Below are positions 52,242 to 62,320 of a DNA stretch of 64,000 bases, one piece after another. Position 1 is the stretch's first letter; every line of letters begins with the position of its first letter. The translations under genes and the position numbers were made by a program. This DNA is from Comamonadaceae bacterium (lineage in GTDB: Bacteria > Pseudomonadota > Gammaproteobacteria > Burkholderiales > Burkholderiaceae_C). The notes under the pieces are model-generated. The model had not been told where the DNA came from and ran no database searches. It saw nothing but the letters and a program-made list of their open reading frames with translations. The stretch spans positions 186,001 to 250,000 of the forward strand of contig JAACZV010000001.1 in assembly GCA_009996515.1 (NCBI GenBank), given 5' to 3'.

Positions 52242-53789
52242 ATGACGACCGACCCCATCCTGCTGGCCCGACACGGCGAGACCGAGTGCCTGCTGCTGCC
52301 CGCGCTGGCCAACCGCCACGGCCTCATCACCGGCGCCACCGGCACCGGCAAGACCATCAGCCTGCAGAAGCTGGCGGAGAGCTTTTCCAGGCTCGGCGTG
52401 CCCGTCTTCATGGCCGACGTGAAGGGCGACCTGACCGGCATCAGCCAGGCCGGCGCCCCCAGCGAGAAGCTGCTGGCCACGCTGAAGGACCGAGGCCTGG
52501 ACGCGCCCGAGCCCATGGCCTGCCCGACCACGCTGTGGGACGTCTTCGGCGAGCAGGGCCACCCGGTGCGCGCCACCATCTCCGACATGGGCCCGCTACT
52601 GCTCTCGCGCATGCTGGCGCTCAACGAAACCCAGGCCGGCGTGCTGCAGATGGTGTTCAAGATCGCCGACGACAACGGCCTGCTGCTGCTGGACCTGAAG
52701 GACTTGCGGGCGATGCTGCAGTACGTGGGCGACAACGCCAGCCAGTTCACGACGCAGTACGGCAACGTCTCGGCCGCCAGCGTCGGCGCGATCCAGCGCG
52801 GCCTGCTGCAGATCGAGGCCCAGGGCGGGGACAAGTTCTTCGGCGAGCCCATGCTCAACATCGCCGACTTCATGCAGACCGAGGGCGGTGCGGGCGTCAT
52901 CAACATCCTCGCCGCCGACAAGCTGATGAACGCGCCGCGGCTGTACGCGACCTTTTTGCTGTGGATGCTGAGCGAGCTGTTCGAGACGCTGCCCGAGGTG
53001 GGCGACCTGGACAAGCCCAAGCTCGTGTTCTTCTTCGACGAGGCCCATCTGCTGTTCAAGGACGCGCCGGACGCGCTGGTCGAGCGCATCGAGCTGGTGG
53101 TGCGCCTGGTGCGCTCCAAGGGCGTGGGCGTCTACTTCGTGACGCAGAACCCGCTGGACATCCCCGACACCGTGCTGGGCCAGCTCGGCAACCGCGTGCA
53201 GCATGCGCTGCGCGCCTTCACGCCGCGCGACCAGAAGGCCGTCAAGAGCGCCGCCGACACCATGCGCGCCAAGCCGGGGCTGGACATCGCCACGGCCATC
53301 ACGGAGCTGGCCGTCGGCGAGGCGCTCGTGAGCCTGCTGGACGAGAAGGGCCGGCCCAGCGTCACCGAGCGCGTCTTCGTGCTGCCGCCCGGCAGCCAGA
53401 TCGGCCCCATCACGCCGGCTCAGCGCCAGGCGCTGATCGCGAACTCGCTGGTGGCCGGCGTCTACGAGAAGCAGCTGGACCGCGAATCCGCCTACGAGAA
53501 GCTCAGCGGCCAGCCCGCCGCTGCCACGGGCGGCGGCATGGCCGGCGAGGCCGGCTCGGTGTTCAAGGGCGGGCCGGCCGCCCCGCCCCCCGCGGCCGGC
53601 GGCGGCATGCTGGACGGCCTCAAGGACATCCTGTTCGGCAGCACCGGCCCGCGCGGCGGCCGCCACCCCGGGCTGGCCGAGAAGGCGGCCCAGTCCGCCG
53701 TGCGCAGCATGGGCTCGGCCGTGGGCCGCGAGATCATTCGTGGCGTATTGGGCAGCATCCTCGGCGGCAGCGGCGGCCGTAGGCGCTGA
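52242..53789 (+). CDS. HerA-like ATPase, DUF853 (YjgR) family
   Basis: A 515-residue FtsK/HerA-type ATPase of unknown cellular role. Walker A is [18 protein letters not shown] (about 28-45), followed by [17 protein letters not shown]. Walker B is [14 protein letters not shown] (near residue 265), and the sensor-like [20 protein letters not shown] and [10 protein letters not shown] follow. The C-terminus (from about 435) is low-complexity Gly/Ala/Pro and ends in GGSGGRRR. The ATG at 52242 has GGAG upstream. Confidence 0.9.
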   Translation: MTTDPILLARHGETECLLLPALANRHGLITGATGTGKTISLQKLAESFSRLGVPVFMADVKGDLTGISQAGAPSEKLLATLKDRGLDAPEPMACPTTLWDVFGEQGHPVRATISDMGPLLLSRMLALNETQAGVLQMVFKIADDNGLLLLDLKDLRAMLQYVGDNASQFTTQYGNVSAASVGAIQRGLLQIEAQGGDKFFGEPMLNIADFMQTEGGAGVINILAADKLMNAPRLYATFLLWMLSELFETLPEVGDLDKPKLVFFFDEAHLLFKDAPDALVERIELVVRLVRSKGVGVYFVTQNPLDIPDTVLGQLGNRVQHALRAFTPRDQKAVKSAADTMRAKPGLDIATAITELAVGEALVSLLDEKGRPSVTERVFVLPPGSQIGPITPAQRQALIANSLVAGVYEKQLDRESAYEKLSGQPAAATGGGMAGEAGSVFKGGPAAPPPAAGGGMLDGLKDILFGSTGPRGGRHPGLAEKAAQSAVRSMGSAVGREIIRGVLGSILGGSGGRRR

Positions 53790-53863
53790 TCCGGTCGACG
53801 CGGCCGGGCCGTTCATGCAGACTCGTGACGCCCGCTGGGCGATCCAACAAGCAAGGGGACGGC

Positions 53864-55429
53864 ATGAATGCTCTGAAGCAACTGCGCATCGGCAACCGGC
53901 TGGGCGTCGCGTTCGCGATGGTGCTGCTGCTGATGCTGGTGGTGGCCGCGATCGGCGTGCGCGGCATCTTCAGCGTGGCCGCGGGCCTGGAGACGGTCTA
54001 CCGCGACCGCACCGTGCCGCTGGCCCAGCTGGGTGAGCTCAACAACCTCTCCACGCGCAACCGCCTGGTCATCGTCGAGATGCTGCGCGCACCGGGCTTC
54101 GACGAGATCAAGCGCCGCAGCGACGAGCTGGCCGCCAACCTCAAGCGCGGCCAGGAGTTGCTGGACCAGTACCTGGCCTCCGGCCTGGCCGGAGAGCAGA
54201 AAGCCCTGGCCGAGCGCTTCGCCGCCGCGCGCAAGGCCTATATCGACGAAGGCCTGCTGCCGGTCAGCGCGGCCCTGTCCACCGGCGGCATGAGCACGGC
54301 ACTGCAGATCTACGAGGAGAAGACGCTGCCACTGTCCGCCAAGGCGCGCGAGCTGTCGGACCAGCTCGTCAAGCTGCAGGTGGACGAGGCCGCCGCCGAA
54401 TACCGGCGCGGCCAGGACACCCGCAGCGCGGCCGTCGCCACCACCGTGCTGCTGACCGCCGCGGCGCTGCTGCTGGGCTGCGGCCTGGCCTGGCTGATCA
54501 CCCGCTCCATCACCGAGCCGGTGCGGCGCGCCGTCGGCTTCGCGCAGGCCGTGGCCGAGGGCGACCTGACCACGGCCATCGCCGCCGACGGGCGCGACGA
54601 AATCGCGACGCTGCTGGCCGCGCTGAGGCAGATGAACGAGGGGCTGGTGGGCATCGTGCGCCAGGTGCGCCAGGGCGCCGACTCCATCCTCACCGGCGCC
54701 GGCGAGATCGCCAGCGGCAATGCCGACCTGTCGCAACGCACCGAAGAGCAGGCCGCCAACCTCGAGCAGACGGCCGCGTCCATGGAGCAGATGAATGCCA
54801 CCGTGCGCCAGAACGCGGACACCGCCCGCACCGCCGCCCAGCTCGCCGCCTCGGCCAGCAGCGTCGCGGCCCGCGGCGGTGAGGTGGTGCGCCAGGTCGT
54901 CGCGACCATGGGCGACATCAGCAACAGCTCGCGCAGGATCGCCGACATCATCGGCACCATAGACGGCATCGCCTTCCAGACCAACATCCTGGCGCTGAAC
55001 GCGGCCGTGGAGGCCGCGCGGGCCGGCGAGCAGGGCCGCGGCTTTGCCGTCGTGGCCGGCGAGGTGCGGGCGCTGGCCCAGCGCAGCGCCCAGGCGGCAC
55101 GCGAGATCAAGGCGCTGATCGGCCAGAGCGTGGACAACGTCGACACCGGCTCGCGCCTGGTGGGCGACGCCGGCAGCACCATGACGGAGATCGTCGACCA
55201 GGTCAGGCGCGTGGCCGACCTGATCGCCGAGATCGGCTCGGCCACGCAGGAGCAGACCACGGGCATAGGCCAGGTCAGCGAGGCGGTGTCGCAGCTGGAC
55301 CGGGTCACGCAGCAGAACGCCGCCCTCGTCGAGCAGGCCGCCGCGGCCGCGGACAGCCTGCGCGGCCAGGCCCAGCGCATGAACGAGGTGGTGGGCGTCT
55401 TCAAGCTCGGCGCCGGCCGCGACCACTGA
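53864..55429 (+). CDS. Methyl-accepting chemotaxis protein
   Basis: A transmembrane receptor of 521 residues. TM1 is at about 12-34 ([20 protein letters not shown]), a four-helix-bundle sensor (about 35-195) follows, and TM2 is about 197-218. The HAMP domain has [20 protein letters not shown]. The signalling domain has its hairpin tip [20 protein letters not shown] and methylation helices ([17 protein letters not shown]). No CheR-tethering pentapeptide is present at the end. The ligand is unknown. The ATG at 53864 follows AAGGGG; no che genes are nearby. Confidence 0.93.
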   Translation: MNALKQLRIGNRLGVAFAMVLLLMLVVAAIGVRGIFSVAAGLETVYRDRTVPLAQLGELNNLSTRNRLVIVEMLRAPGFDEIKRRSDELAANLKRGQELLDQYLASGLAGEQKALAERFAAARKAYIDEGLLPVSAALSTGGMSTALQIYEEKTLPLSAKARELSDQLVKLQVDEAAAEYRRGQDTRSAAVATTVLLTAAALLLGCGLAWLITRSITEPVRRAVGFAQAVAEGDLTTAIAADGRDEIATLLAALRQMNEGLVGIVRQVRQGADSILTGAGEIASGNADLSQRTEEQAANLEQTAASMEQMNATVRQNADTARTAAQLAASASSVAARGGEVVRQVVATMGDISNSSRRIADIIGTIDGIAFQTNILALNAAVEAARAGEQGRGFAVVAGEVRALAQRSAQAAREIKALIGQSVDNVDTGSRLVGDAGSTMTEIVDQVRRVADLIAEIGSATQEQTTGIGQVSEAVSQLDRVTQQNAALVEQAAAAADSLRGQAQRMNEVVGVFKLGAGRDH

Positions 55430-55458
55430 AACAGGCCCGGCCGGGCCGAGGAGGCGGG

Positions 55459-56274
55459 ATGAGCGACGCGACCGGCTGGTGGCATCTGCTGTGCGCCATC
55501 GCCGGCCTCAACCTGGTTGCCTGGACGGCCTCCACCGCCTGGCTGCACCGCAACCGGCCCGATGGCACGACCTGGCCCCACCAGCGCCTGCAGCTGCTGC
55601 TGTCGGCCCTCTACGTGCTGGGCTGCGGCTACCGCTCGGTGCTGCCGGTCTTCGACGTGCCGCGCGTCGTCATGGTGGACTCCTGGGCCTCCAGCGTGCT
55701 CGTGGGCCGCACGGTGGCGACGCTGGCGGAGCTGAGCTTCGCCGCGCAATGGGCACTGCTGCTGCGCGGCGCTGCACTCGCGACCGGGCTGCGCGCCAGC
55801 CTGTGGCTGTCCCACGCCGTGCTGCCGCTGATCGCATTGGCCGAGCTGAACTCCTGGTACGCCGTGCTGACGACGCGCAACATCGGCCATGTCGTGGAGG
55901 AGACGCTGTGGGGCACGGTGGCGCTGCTCAGCGTGCCGACGCTGCTGGCGCTGTGGCCCCGCGCCACGGCGCGCGCGCGGCGCTGGCTGGGCCTGGCCAT
56001 CCTGGCCGGTGCCCTCTATGCGGCCTATATGTTCGCGGTGGACGTGCCCATGTACTGGGCGCGCTGGCTGGCCGACGAGGCCGCCGGCCGGGTCTACCCC
56101 AGCCTCGCGGCCGGCGCGGCGGATGCGGCCCGTCACTGGCATGTGTCGCACGACTGGGCGCACTGGCGCAGCGAGGTGATCTGGATGACGCTGTACTTCA
56201 GCGTCGCGGTGTGGATCAGCATCGCCCTGGCCCATGTTCGACTGCCGCTGCGGCCGCCTCCGCCGGCTCCGTAA
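55459..56274 (+). CDS. Polytopic membrane protein of unknown function (271 aa)
   Basis: About seven hydrophobic helices spread along the chain, with short loops and many Trp and Arg residues (for example WWHLLCAIAGLNLVAW at the start and SVAVWISIALAHV near the end). I do not recognise a family. Its ATG lies 29 bases after the chemotaxis receptor stop with GAGGAGG, so it is probably co-transcribed with it. No motif links it to signalling. Confidence 0.72.
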   Translation: MSDATGWWHLLCAIAGLNLVAWTASTAWLHRNRPDGTTWPHQRLQLLLSALYVLGCGYRSVLPVFDVPRVVMVDSWASSVLVGRTVATLAELSFAAQWALLLRGAALATGLRASLWLSHAVLPLIALAELNSWYAVLTTRNIGHVVEETLWGTVALLSVPTLLALWPRATARARRWLGLAILAGALYAAYMFAVDVPMYWARWLADEAAGRVYPSLAAGAADAARHWHVSHDWAHWRSEVIWMTLYFSVAVWISIALAHVRLPLRPPPPAP

Positions 56275-56289
56275 AATCGACGCCTTCCT

Positions 56290-56318
56290 GCCGGGCCAGG
56301 CTGCTGCCTTGGCCCGGC
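56290..56318 (+). other. Hairpin in the glnS leader
   Basis: GCCGGGCCA (56290-56298) pairs perfectly with TGGCCCGGC (56310-56318) across 11 bases, ending 22 bases before the glnS ATG. No proper T-run follows, so it could be a partial terminator for the upstream gene or a structured leader. Confidence 0.45.
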
Positions 56319-56340
56319 TGCCGTTTCTCAGAAGCCCCCG

Positions 56341-58110
56341 ATGAGCCCAAACTCCCCCGCGACCGCCCCGGCGACCAACTTCCTGCGTCAGCGCATCGAG
56401 CACGACCTCGAAGCCGGCACTTTCAGCGGCCGCCACTTCGCCGGCACGCCCGGCGATGCGGCCCACCACGCGGCCGGCCCGCTGGACGAGGCGCGCATCC
56501 GCACCCGCTTCCCGCCCGAGCCCAACGGCTATCTGCACATCGGCCATGCCAAGAGCATCTGTCTGAATTTCGGCCTGGCGCGCGACTACGGCGGCGCCTG
56601 CCACCTGCGCTTCGACGACACCAACCCCGAGAAGGAGGAGCTGGAGTACGTCAACGCCATCAAGGAGATGGTGCAGTGGCTGGGCTGGAGCTGGGGCGAC
56701 AACCTCTACGAGGCCAGCAGCTACTTCGACTTCATGTACGCGGCCGCCGAGGCGCTGGTCGTTGCCGGCCATGCCTATGTGGACGAGCAGAGCGCCGAGG
56801 AGATGCGCGCCAACCGCGGCGACTTCGGCAAGCCCGGCGTCAACAGCCCGTTCCGCGACCGCACGCCGGCCGAGAACCTGGCGCGCTTTCGCGAGATGCG
56901 CGACGGCCGGCACGCCGACGGCGCCATGGTGCTGCGCGCCAAGATCGACATGGCCTCGCCCAACATCAACCTGCGCGACCCGACGCTCTACCGCATCAAA
57001 CACGCGGAACACCATGCCACGGGCAACAAGTGGTGCATCTACCCGATGTACACCTTCGCCCACCCGATCGAGGACGCGCTGGAGCGCATCACGCACAGCA
57101 TCTGCACGCTGGAGTTCGAGGACCAGCGGCCCTTCTACGACTGGCTGCTGGAGCACCTCGCCGATCTCGGCATGCTGGCCCGGCCGCTGCCGCAGCAGAT
57201 CGAGTTCGGCCGCCTGAACCTGAACTACGTCGTCACCAGCAAGCGCAAGCTGCGCCAGCTGGTCGAAGACAAGCATGTCAGCGGCTGGGACGACCCCCGC
57301 ATGCCCACCCTCGTGGGCCTGCGCCGCCGCGGCTTCACGCCGGCCAGCCTGCGCGCCATGGTGGAAGCCACCGGTGCGAGCAAGCAGAACGCCTGGATCG
57401 ACGACACGGCGCTGGACCAGGCCCTGCGCGCCGACCTGGAGCCGCAGGCCCCGCGCGCCTTCGCCGTGCTGCAGCCGCTGAAGCTCAAGCTGACGAACTA
57501 CGCCGAGGTGTTCGGATCCGTGGAGCACCGCGAGCCCTGCGAGGTGGCCGCCCATCCGCACCGGCCCGAGCTGGGCCTGCGCCGGTTCTCGCTGGGCCCC
57601 GAGCTGTGGATAGAGGCCGAGGACTTCATGGAAACGCCCGTGAAGGGCTATTTCCGGCTGTTCCCCGGCAACAAGGTGCGCCTGAAGGCCGGCTACGTCA
57701 TCGAGTGCACCGGCGCCGAGAAGGACGCCGGCGGCCAGGTCACCGCGGTGCTGGCCACCCTCATCCCCGACACCAAGAGCGGCACGCCCGGGGCGGATTC
57801 GGTCAAGGTCAAGGGCGTCATCGGCTGGGTGGGCGCGCATGAGGCGGTGGCGGCAGAGGTTCGCCTCTACGAGCGGCTGTTCGCCGAGCCGCAGCCCGAT
57901 GCCGGCGGCCGCGACTTCATCGAGTTCCTGAACCCGAACTCGCTGCGCATCGTGCAAGGCTTCGTCGAGCCCTCGCTGGCCGGCGCGGCGGCCGAGCAGC
58001 GCTGGCAGTTCGAGCGTCACGGCTATTTCGTCACCGACCGCATCGACCACCGGGCCGACAAGCCCGTGTTCAACAAGATCACGGGTCTGAAGGACAGCTT
58101 CGGCCGCTGA
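56341..58110 (+). CDS. glnS: Glutaminyl-tRNA synthetase
   Basis: A class I synthetase charging tRNA-Gln, 589 residues. The HIGH motif is in RFPPEPNGYLHIGHAKSIC (about 56-74), followed by the LRFDDTNPEKE signature, and the KMSKS equivalent is VVTSKRKL. The rest is the anticodon-binding beta-barrel pair. Against E. coli it carries a short N-terminal extension (about 20 residues). It is convergent with the binding-protein gene, whose stop is the next base. Confidence 0.97.
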   Translation: MSPNSPATAPATNFLRQRIEHDLEAGTFSGRHFAGTPGDAAHHAAGPLDEARIRTRFPPEPNGYLHIGHAKSICLNFGLARDYGGACHLRFDDTNPEKEELEYVNAIKEMVQWLGWSWGDNLYEASSYFDFMYAAAEALVVAGHAYVDEQSAEEMRANRGDFGKPGVNSPFRDRTPAENLARFREMRDGRHADGAMVLRAKIDMASPNINLRDPTLYRIKHAEHHATGNKWCIYPMYTFAHPIEDALERITHSICTLEFEDQRPFYDWLLEHLADLGMLARPLPQQIEFGRLNLNYVVTSKRKLRQLVEDKHVSGWDDPRMPTLVGLRRRGFTPASLRAMVEATGASKQNAWIDDTALDQALRADLEPQAPRAFAVLQPLKLKLTNYAEVFGSVEHREPCEVAAHPHRPELGLRRFSLGPELWIEAEDFMETPVKGYFRLFPGNKVRLKAGYVIECTGAEKDAGGQVTAVLATLIPDTKSGTPGADSVKVKGVIGWVGAHEAVAAEVRLYERLFAEPQPDAGGRDFIEFLNPNSLRIVQGFVEPSLAGAAAEQRWQFERHGYFVTDRIDHRADKPVFNKITGLKDSFGR

Positions 58111-58911
58111 TCAGGCCGGCATGCGGTCGTCGCCGAACTCCGCCAGCACCTGCTGGTAGAGCCGGGTGATGCTGCCGTCGCGGTGCAGCGACTCCACGGC
58201 CTTGGCGAGCCGCTCGATCAGCTCCGGCGTGGCACTGCGCCGGGACAGGTGCAGCCAGAAGCTCTGGCGCTCCACGACCAGGGGCCGGGCGAAGGCCTGC
58301 ATGCGCAGGCCCAGCCCGCGCGCGGCGCCGAACAGCCCCAGGTTGCTGCCATAGATCGCATCCACGCGGTGGCCCATCAGCATCTGGATCGCATGCTCGT
58401 TGCTGTTCACCGACTGCTGGCGCGGCCCCGCCAGGTTCTGCAGGATCTCGGGCATGGGAAAGCTGCGCGGCACAGCCAGCGACAGGCGCGACAAGTCCTC
58501 CAGCCGCTGCAGCGGCGCGTCGCGCCGGCTCACCAGCACGGTGGGCAGGGCCAGCACCGGCGCCACCTGGTGGGCCACGGTCTTGAGCTCGTCGTTGGAG
58601 AAGCGCAGCACCAGGTCGGACGCGCCGTTGCGCAGGCTGAGCACGGTGCGTGCATAGGGCACGACATGGTTCTCCACCGTCAGACCGGCACGCTGCGCGA
58701 TCAGCATGCCGATGTCGTACATCAGCCCGCTGGAGCCCTGCGGACCGATGCGGCCGAAGGGTTCGGACTGTATGGTCTCCATGCGCAGGACTCGAGGCTG
58801 GGCCGCGCGCGCCGCGCCGCTCGCCAGCCAGGCCAGCAGGCCCGCCGTGCAAATCCTGCGCCGGCAGGTGGATAGATCCCCGTTGCCCGGGTTTCGCAAT
58901 GCAACTCCCAT
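58111..58911 (-). CDS. Solitary periplasmic solute-binding protein, family 3-like (266 aa)
   Basis: A secreted bilobal binding protein. A signal segment (RICTAGLLAWLASGAARA, about 18-35) is followed by RVLRMETIQSEPFGRIG and hinge-type sequence (LMYDIGMLIAQRAGLTVENH, SLAVPRSFPMP). No permease or ATPase gene is adjacent, so it may be a sensor or enzyme-like relative rather than a transporter part. The ATG at 58911 is taken; a TTG at 58971 would add 20 residues. It is convergent with glnS. Confidence 0.78.
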   Translation of the reverse strand: MGVALRNPGNGDLSTCRRRICTAGLLAWLASGAARAAQPRVLRMETIQSEPFGRIGPQGSSGLMYDIGMLIAQRAGLTVENHVVPYARTVLSLRNGASDLVLRFSNDELKTVAHQVAPVLALPTVLVSRRDAPLQRLEDLSRLSLAVPRSFPMPEILQNLAGPRQQSVNSNEHAIQMLMGHRVDAIYGSNLGLFGAARGLGLRMQAFARPLVVERQSFWLHLSRRSATPELIERLAKAVESLHRDGSITRLYQQVLAEFGDDRMPA

Positions 58912-58967
58912 ACCGGCATTCCACCACGGCCGAGGGGGCTGCGAGCCCTCCGCCGTGGCTGGCGAGA

Positions 58968-59192
58968 TCAAATCCTCGCCAGGCCGCAGCGCTGTACGAC
59001 CGGCGAGGCGTAATCGCGGCCGACGACGGCGCGGGCGAACAGATAGTTCTGGCGCGCCCGCTCGCTGAGCGAATCCAGCCGCACGCCGCCCTGGGCATCA
59101 CAGGGGAAGGCCAGCGCGCGGCCGGCCTGGAACAGCGACTCGAAGCGCAGCTCGTAGTCCTCGCACAAGAGGGGCATGGGGCATGTGTTCAT
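58968..59192 (-). CDS. Small conserved-looking hypothetical protein (74 aa)
   Basis: A soluble 74-residue protein, MNTCPMPLLCEDYELRFESL at the start and ending YASPVVQRCGLARI. It has three cysteines near the ends and a phrase (SLFQAGRALAFPCDAQG, then SERARQNYLFARAVVG) typical of small Burkholderiales proteins of unknown role. The ATG at 59192 lies behind a GAGG-like site. Confidence 0.65.
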   Translation of the reverse strand: MNTCPMPLLCEDYELRFESLFQAGRALAFPCDAQGGVRLDSLSERARQNYLFARAVVGRDYASPVVQRCGLARI

Positions 59193-59312
59193 GAGGCACC
59201 TCGTCTGGCAACCAGACTAGGCGCCGCAAAGGCCCGCTGCGCGGGAAAAGTTCTCGGATGCCCGCTTCTGCCCCCGCGCTTGACCGGTGCGGCGCCAGGA
59301 TGTCACGCGCGC

Positions 59313-60197
59313 TCAGCGCGGCGGCCGCAGCACGTCGATCTGGAAGGGCTTGTCGTTCATCTCGACGGCGGCGGGCGGCGGCGTGCTCAGCATCATCAGG
59401 CGGCGCTGCCCCAGGTTGAGCAGCGCCAGCGAGGGCTGCAGATACTGGCGCAGCAGGGCCTGCAGCGAGCCGTCGGCAAAGGCCAGGCGCAGGCCGCGGC
59501 CCAGACGCTCGATGACGGCCTGGTTGGCCGGGTGGGTGTAGAGGTATTGCGGCAGGTCGTAGGCCAGCAGCAGGCTGTCGTCCAGCGCCAGGCCCTGGAG
59601 GCCGGCATGGGCCTGCCACTCCGGCCCCGCCTCCAGCACGCTGCGGCAGAACAGGTCCGCACGGCCCAGCGCCACCATCTGGAACAGGCCCTCGTAGCCG
59701 TTGATCTCCTCCACCGTGAAGCCGTTGGCGCGCAGGATGTCGGCATCCGCCCAGCCGCGGCCCTGCACATGGCGCAACCGTGCGACGGCGGCCAGCGTGT
59801 CGGCCTTGCGCACCAGCTCACGCTGCGGCGCATGCACGAAACAGACGCGGTAGCGGTTCACACCCAGATGGATGGGGAAGAGCACCGGCGCCAGGCCTGC
59901 GGCGCGACCGGCGTCCGGCCCCGCGACGACCATGAAATTGGGCACCGCCTGCTGGGCCGCCTCCAGCAGCGCGCGCCGCTTGTTCATGGGCGCCGAGATC
60001 TGCAGCCTGTAGGGGCCGTCGCTGGCGCGGGTCTTGTCCAGCGCCAGCTGCACGGCGTCGCGGACATAGGCATTGCGCAGGTCGGTCTCGCTGTCCGGCG
60101 CGCGCAGCGTGAGGATCAGCTCCTGCGCAAGGGCCGGCCCGGCCGGTGCCATCAGCAGCCCGGCCATTCCTTGAAGCCAACAACGTCTGTGCAGCAT
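59313..60197 (-). CDS. Periplasmic solute-binding-like protein (294 aa)
   Basis: A secreted protein (signal MLHRRCWLQGMAGLLMAPAG, cleaved near ALA) with a family-3-like fold: LILTLRAPDSETDLRNAYVR, then VVAGPDAGRAAGL and YRVCFVHAPQREL, and RGLRLAFADGSLQALLRQYL near the C-terminus. It is a distant relative of the protein at 58111-58911 in plan. No transport partners are adjacent. The ligand is unknown. Confidence 0.75.
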   Translation of the reverse strand: MLHRRCWLQGMAGLLMAPAGPALAQELILTLRAPDSETDLRNAYVRDAVQLALDKTRASDGPYRLQISAPMNKRRALLEAAQQAVPNFMVVAGPDAGRAAGLAPVLFPIHLGVNRYRVCFVHAPQRELVRKADTLAAVARLRHVQGRGWADADILRANGFTVEEINGYEGLFQMVALGRADLFCRSVLEAGPEWQAHAGLQGLALDDSLLLAYDLPQYLYTHPANQAVIERLGRGLRLAFADGSLQALLRQYLQPSLALLNLGQRRLMMLSTPPPAAVEMNDKPFQIDVLRPPR

Positions 60198-60286
60198 GGA
60201 CGAGATCCGGGACAGCGCGACTGCGCCTCGATGGCTGCGGAACGGCGGTTTTTATCCCAAAACCGCGCGTTGGCTGATTAGCACCC

Positions 60287-61687
60287 TCAATCGGCCAGGT
60301 CCGCCAGCCTTCTGACCTTGACCTTGCGCCCCTTGAGCTTGCCCAGCGACAGCCGACGCACGGCCTCCTGCGCAATGCCCCGCTCCACGGCCACATAGCT
60401 GTGGAAGTCGGTCACGTTGATCTTGCCGATCTGCGTGCCGGCGAAGCCGGCCTCGCCGGTCAGCGCGCCCAGGATGTCGCCGGGTCGGATCTTTTCCTTG
60501 CGCCCGCCGAGGATCTGCAGCGTGTCCATGGCCGGCAGCAGCGGGCCGCCGGGGGCGTCCTTGAGCTCGTCCAGCGGCTGCCACTTGAATTCCTCGCCCT
60601 GCAGCTGCTCGATGCGGCCGATGCGGCCCATCTCGTCCAGGCTGGCCAGGCTCAGCGCCAGGCCCGGCGCGCCGGCCCGACCGGTGCGGCCGATGCGGTG
60701 CACATGCTGCTCGACGTCGGCGCTGATGTCGACGTTGATGACGCAGGCCAGGTTGGCGATGTCCAGCCCGCGCGCGGCCACGTCGGTGGCGACGAGCACG
60801 GAGGCGCTGCGGTTGGCGAACTGGATCAGCACCTGGTCGCGCTCGCGCTGCTCCAGGTCGCCGTGCAGGGCCAGCGCGACAAAGCCCTGGGCCGCCAGCA
60901 CGGCTTCCAGGTCACGGCATTGCTGCTTGGTGTTGCAGAAGGCAATCGTGGATTCCGGCCGGAAGGCGCGCAGCAGGCGCGGCACGGCGTCCAGGCGCTG
61001 CGCCTCCGTCACCTCGAACGCGATCTGCCGTATCGTGGACGCCGCCGCCCGGCTCGCCCCGGCGACGCTGACGGTCTGCGGATTGCGCATGAACTTCGCG
61101 GCGATGTCTTTGACCCCCTCGGGGAAGGTGGCCGAGAACAGCAGCGTCTGCCGTTGGGCGGGGGCCCTGGCGGCCACGGCCTTGATGTCGTCCAGGAAGC
61201 CCATGTCCAGCATGCGGTCGGCCTCGTCCAGCACCAGCGTGTTCAGCGCCGCCAGGTCCAGCGAGCCGCGCTCCAGGTGGTCGATGAGCCGGCCCGGCGT
61301 GCCGACCACGATGTGGGCGCCGAAGGACAGGCTCTCCATCTGCGGCTTCATCGGGCTGCCGCCGCACAGGCTCAGCACCTTGATGTTGTCGGCCGCGCGG
61401 GCCAGGCGGCGGATCTCCTGCGTGACCTGGTCGGCCAGCTCGCGCGTCGGCGCCAGCACCAGGGCCTGCACGCGCGGCAGCTCGGCCTTGAGGCGGTGCA
61501 GCAACGCGATGGCGAAGGCGGCCGTCTTGCCCGAGCCGGTCTGGGCCTCGCCGATGACGTCCTGCCCGGCCAGCGCCGGCGGCAGGCTCGCGGCCTGGAT
61601 GGGCGTCATCTGCGCGTAGCCCAGCTGGTCGAGATTGGCCAGCATCGCGGGGCTGAGGGGCAGTGTGGAAAAAGCGGTTTCGGTCAT
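60287..61687 (-). CDS. dbpA: ATP-dependent RNA helicase DbpA
   Basis: A DEAD-box helicase acting on 23S rRNA during 50S assembly. Of 466 residues, the first two-thirds have MTPIQAASLP (Q motif), AQTGSGKTAAFAIALL, PTRELADQV, VLDEADRMLDMG (DEAD), LFSATFP, then ARGLDIANL and HRIGRTGRAG. The last 80 residues are the DbpA RNA-binding domain (ILGGRKEKIRPGDILGALTG, then AGTQIGKINV and SYVAVERGIAQEAV). It starts at ATG 61687. Confidence 0.95.
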   Translation of the reverse strand: MTETAFSTLPLSPAMLANLDQLGYAQMTPIQAASLPPALAGQDVIGEAQTGSGKTAAFAIALLHRLKAELPRVQALVLAPTRELADQVTQEIRRLARAADNIKVLSLCGGSPMKPQMESLSFGAHIVVGTPGRLIDHLERGSLDLAALNTLVLDEADRMLDMGFLDDIKAVAARAPAQRQTLLFSATFPEGVKDIAAKFMRNPQTVSVAGASRAAASTIRQIAFEVTEAQRLDAVPRLLRAFRPESTIAFCNTKQQCRDLEAVLAAQGFVALALHGDLEQRERDQVLIQFANRSASVLVATDVAARGLDIANLACVINVDISADVEQHVHRIGRTGRAGAPGLALSLASLDEMGRIGRIEQLQGEEFKWQPLDELKDAPGGPLLPAMDTLQILGGRKEKIRPGDILGALTGEAGFAGTQIGKINVTDFHSYVAVERGIAQEAVRRLSLGKLKGRKVKVRRLADLAD

Positions 61688-61822
61688 GGCGCCATTGTCC
61701 AGGCTGTGACTTCCTGCTCGAAACCGGCGCGGGCAGCGCCCGGAAATTGCAATTCCTCACACTTCGGGGGTTAGCGATCCCTAGCATGCGGCTCGCGCCC
61801 CCCCGCCCGCTGTTCCGCTCCC

Positions 61823-62317
61823 ATGCCCCCCGAGTCCCCCACCCCCCCCAGCCCCCCGTCACGCCGCCTGCTCAGCGGGGCGGGCGAGCTCCGCGGCCCG
61901 GCCGCCACGCGCACGCGCACCGCGACGGCCACCCAGGCGCGCAGCCCCGCCGAGCCGCCCCGGCGCGCGGTCGCTGCCCCCCCTGCCCCCGCCCCGCAAG
62001 GCCTGCCTCGCTGGGCCAAGGGCGTGGTCATCGGCGGCGTGCTGCTGGCCGTGGCCATGCCGGCCTCGGTGCTGCTGTCGCGCTCCATGCTGGTTCAGAG
62101 CATGATGCAGGACCAGGGCAGCTCGTCGGCGGCCCTGATCTGCAAGAGCGGCGAGGCCCGCGCCAACGACGATTCCGGCCTGCTGGGCTGGCTGTTCGGC
62201 GGCTCCTATTTCCAGTGCAGCGAATGGGAAACCCGCGAGGCCCGCCTGCAGCGCGAGCGCGAGCAGTACGAAGCCAACTACCTGGCGCGCCAGCGCGCCA
62301 AGCAGCAGAGCTACTAG
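61823..62317 (+). CDS. Hypothetical single-pass membrane protein (164 aa)
   Basis: A Pro/Ala/Arg-rich, disordered N-terminal 60 residues leads to one membrane helix (WAKGVVIGGVLLAVAMPASVLL, about 63-85), then a short outer region with a Cys pair (ALICKSGE, FQCSEW), and a charged helical end (REARLQREREQYEANYLARQ). No family is recognised. It is divergent from dbpA and ends 4 bases from the SUI1 gene stop. Confidence 0.6.
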   Translation: MPPESPTPPSPPSRRLLSGAGELRGPAATRTRTATATQARSPAEPPRRAVAAPPAPAPQGLPRWAKGVVIGGVLLAVAMPASVLLSRSMLVQSMMQDQGSSSAALICKSGEARANDDSGLLGWLFGGSYFQCSEWETREARLQREREQYEANYLARQRAKQQSY

Positions 62318-62320
62318 GGC

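Noticed and set aside
55479-57842. A 787-codon plus-strand frame
   Set aside because: It overlaps the membrane protein and glnS in another frame and shows no domain; the Arg/Pro/Gly composition is a shadow.
54310-58050. A 1,246-codon open frame on the minus strand
   Set aside because: It lies antisense to the chemotaxis receptor, the membrane protein and glnS, all with clear family motifs. Its His/Arg/Gln-rich composition is typical of GC-rich shadow frames.
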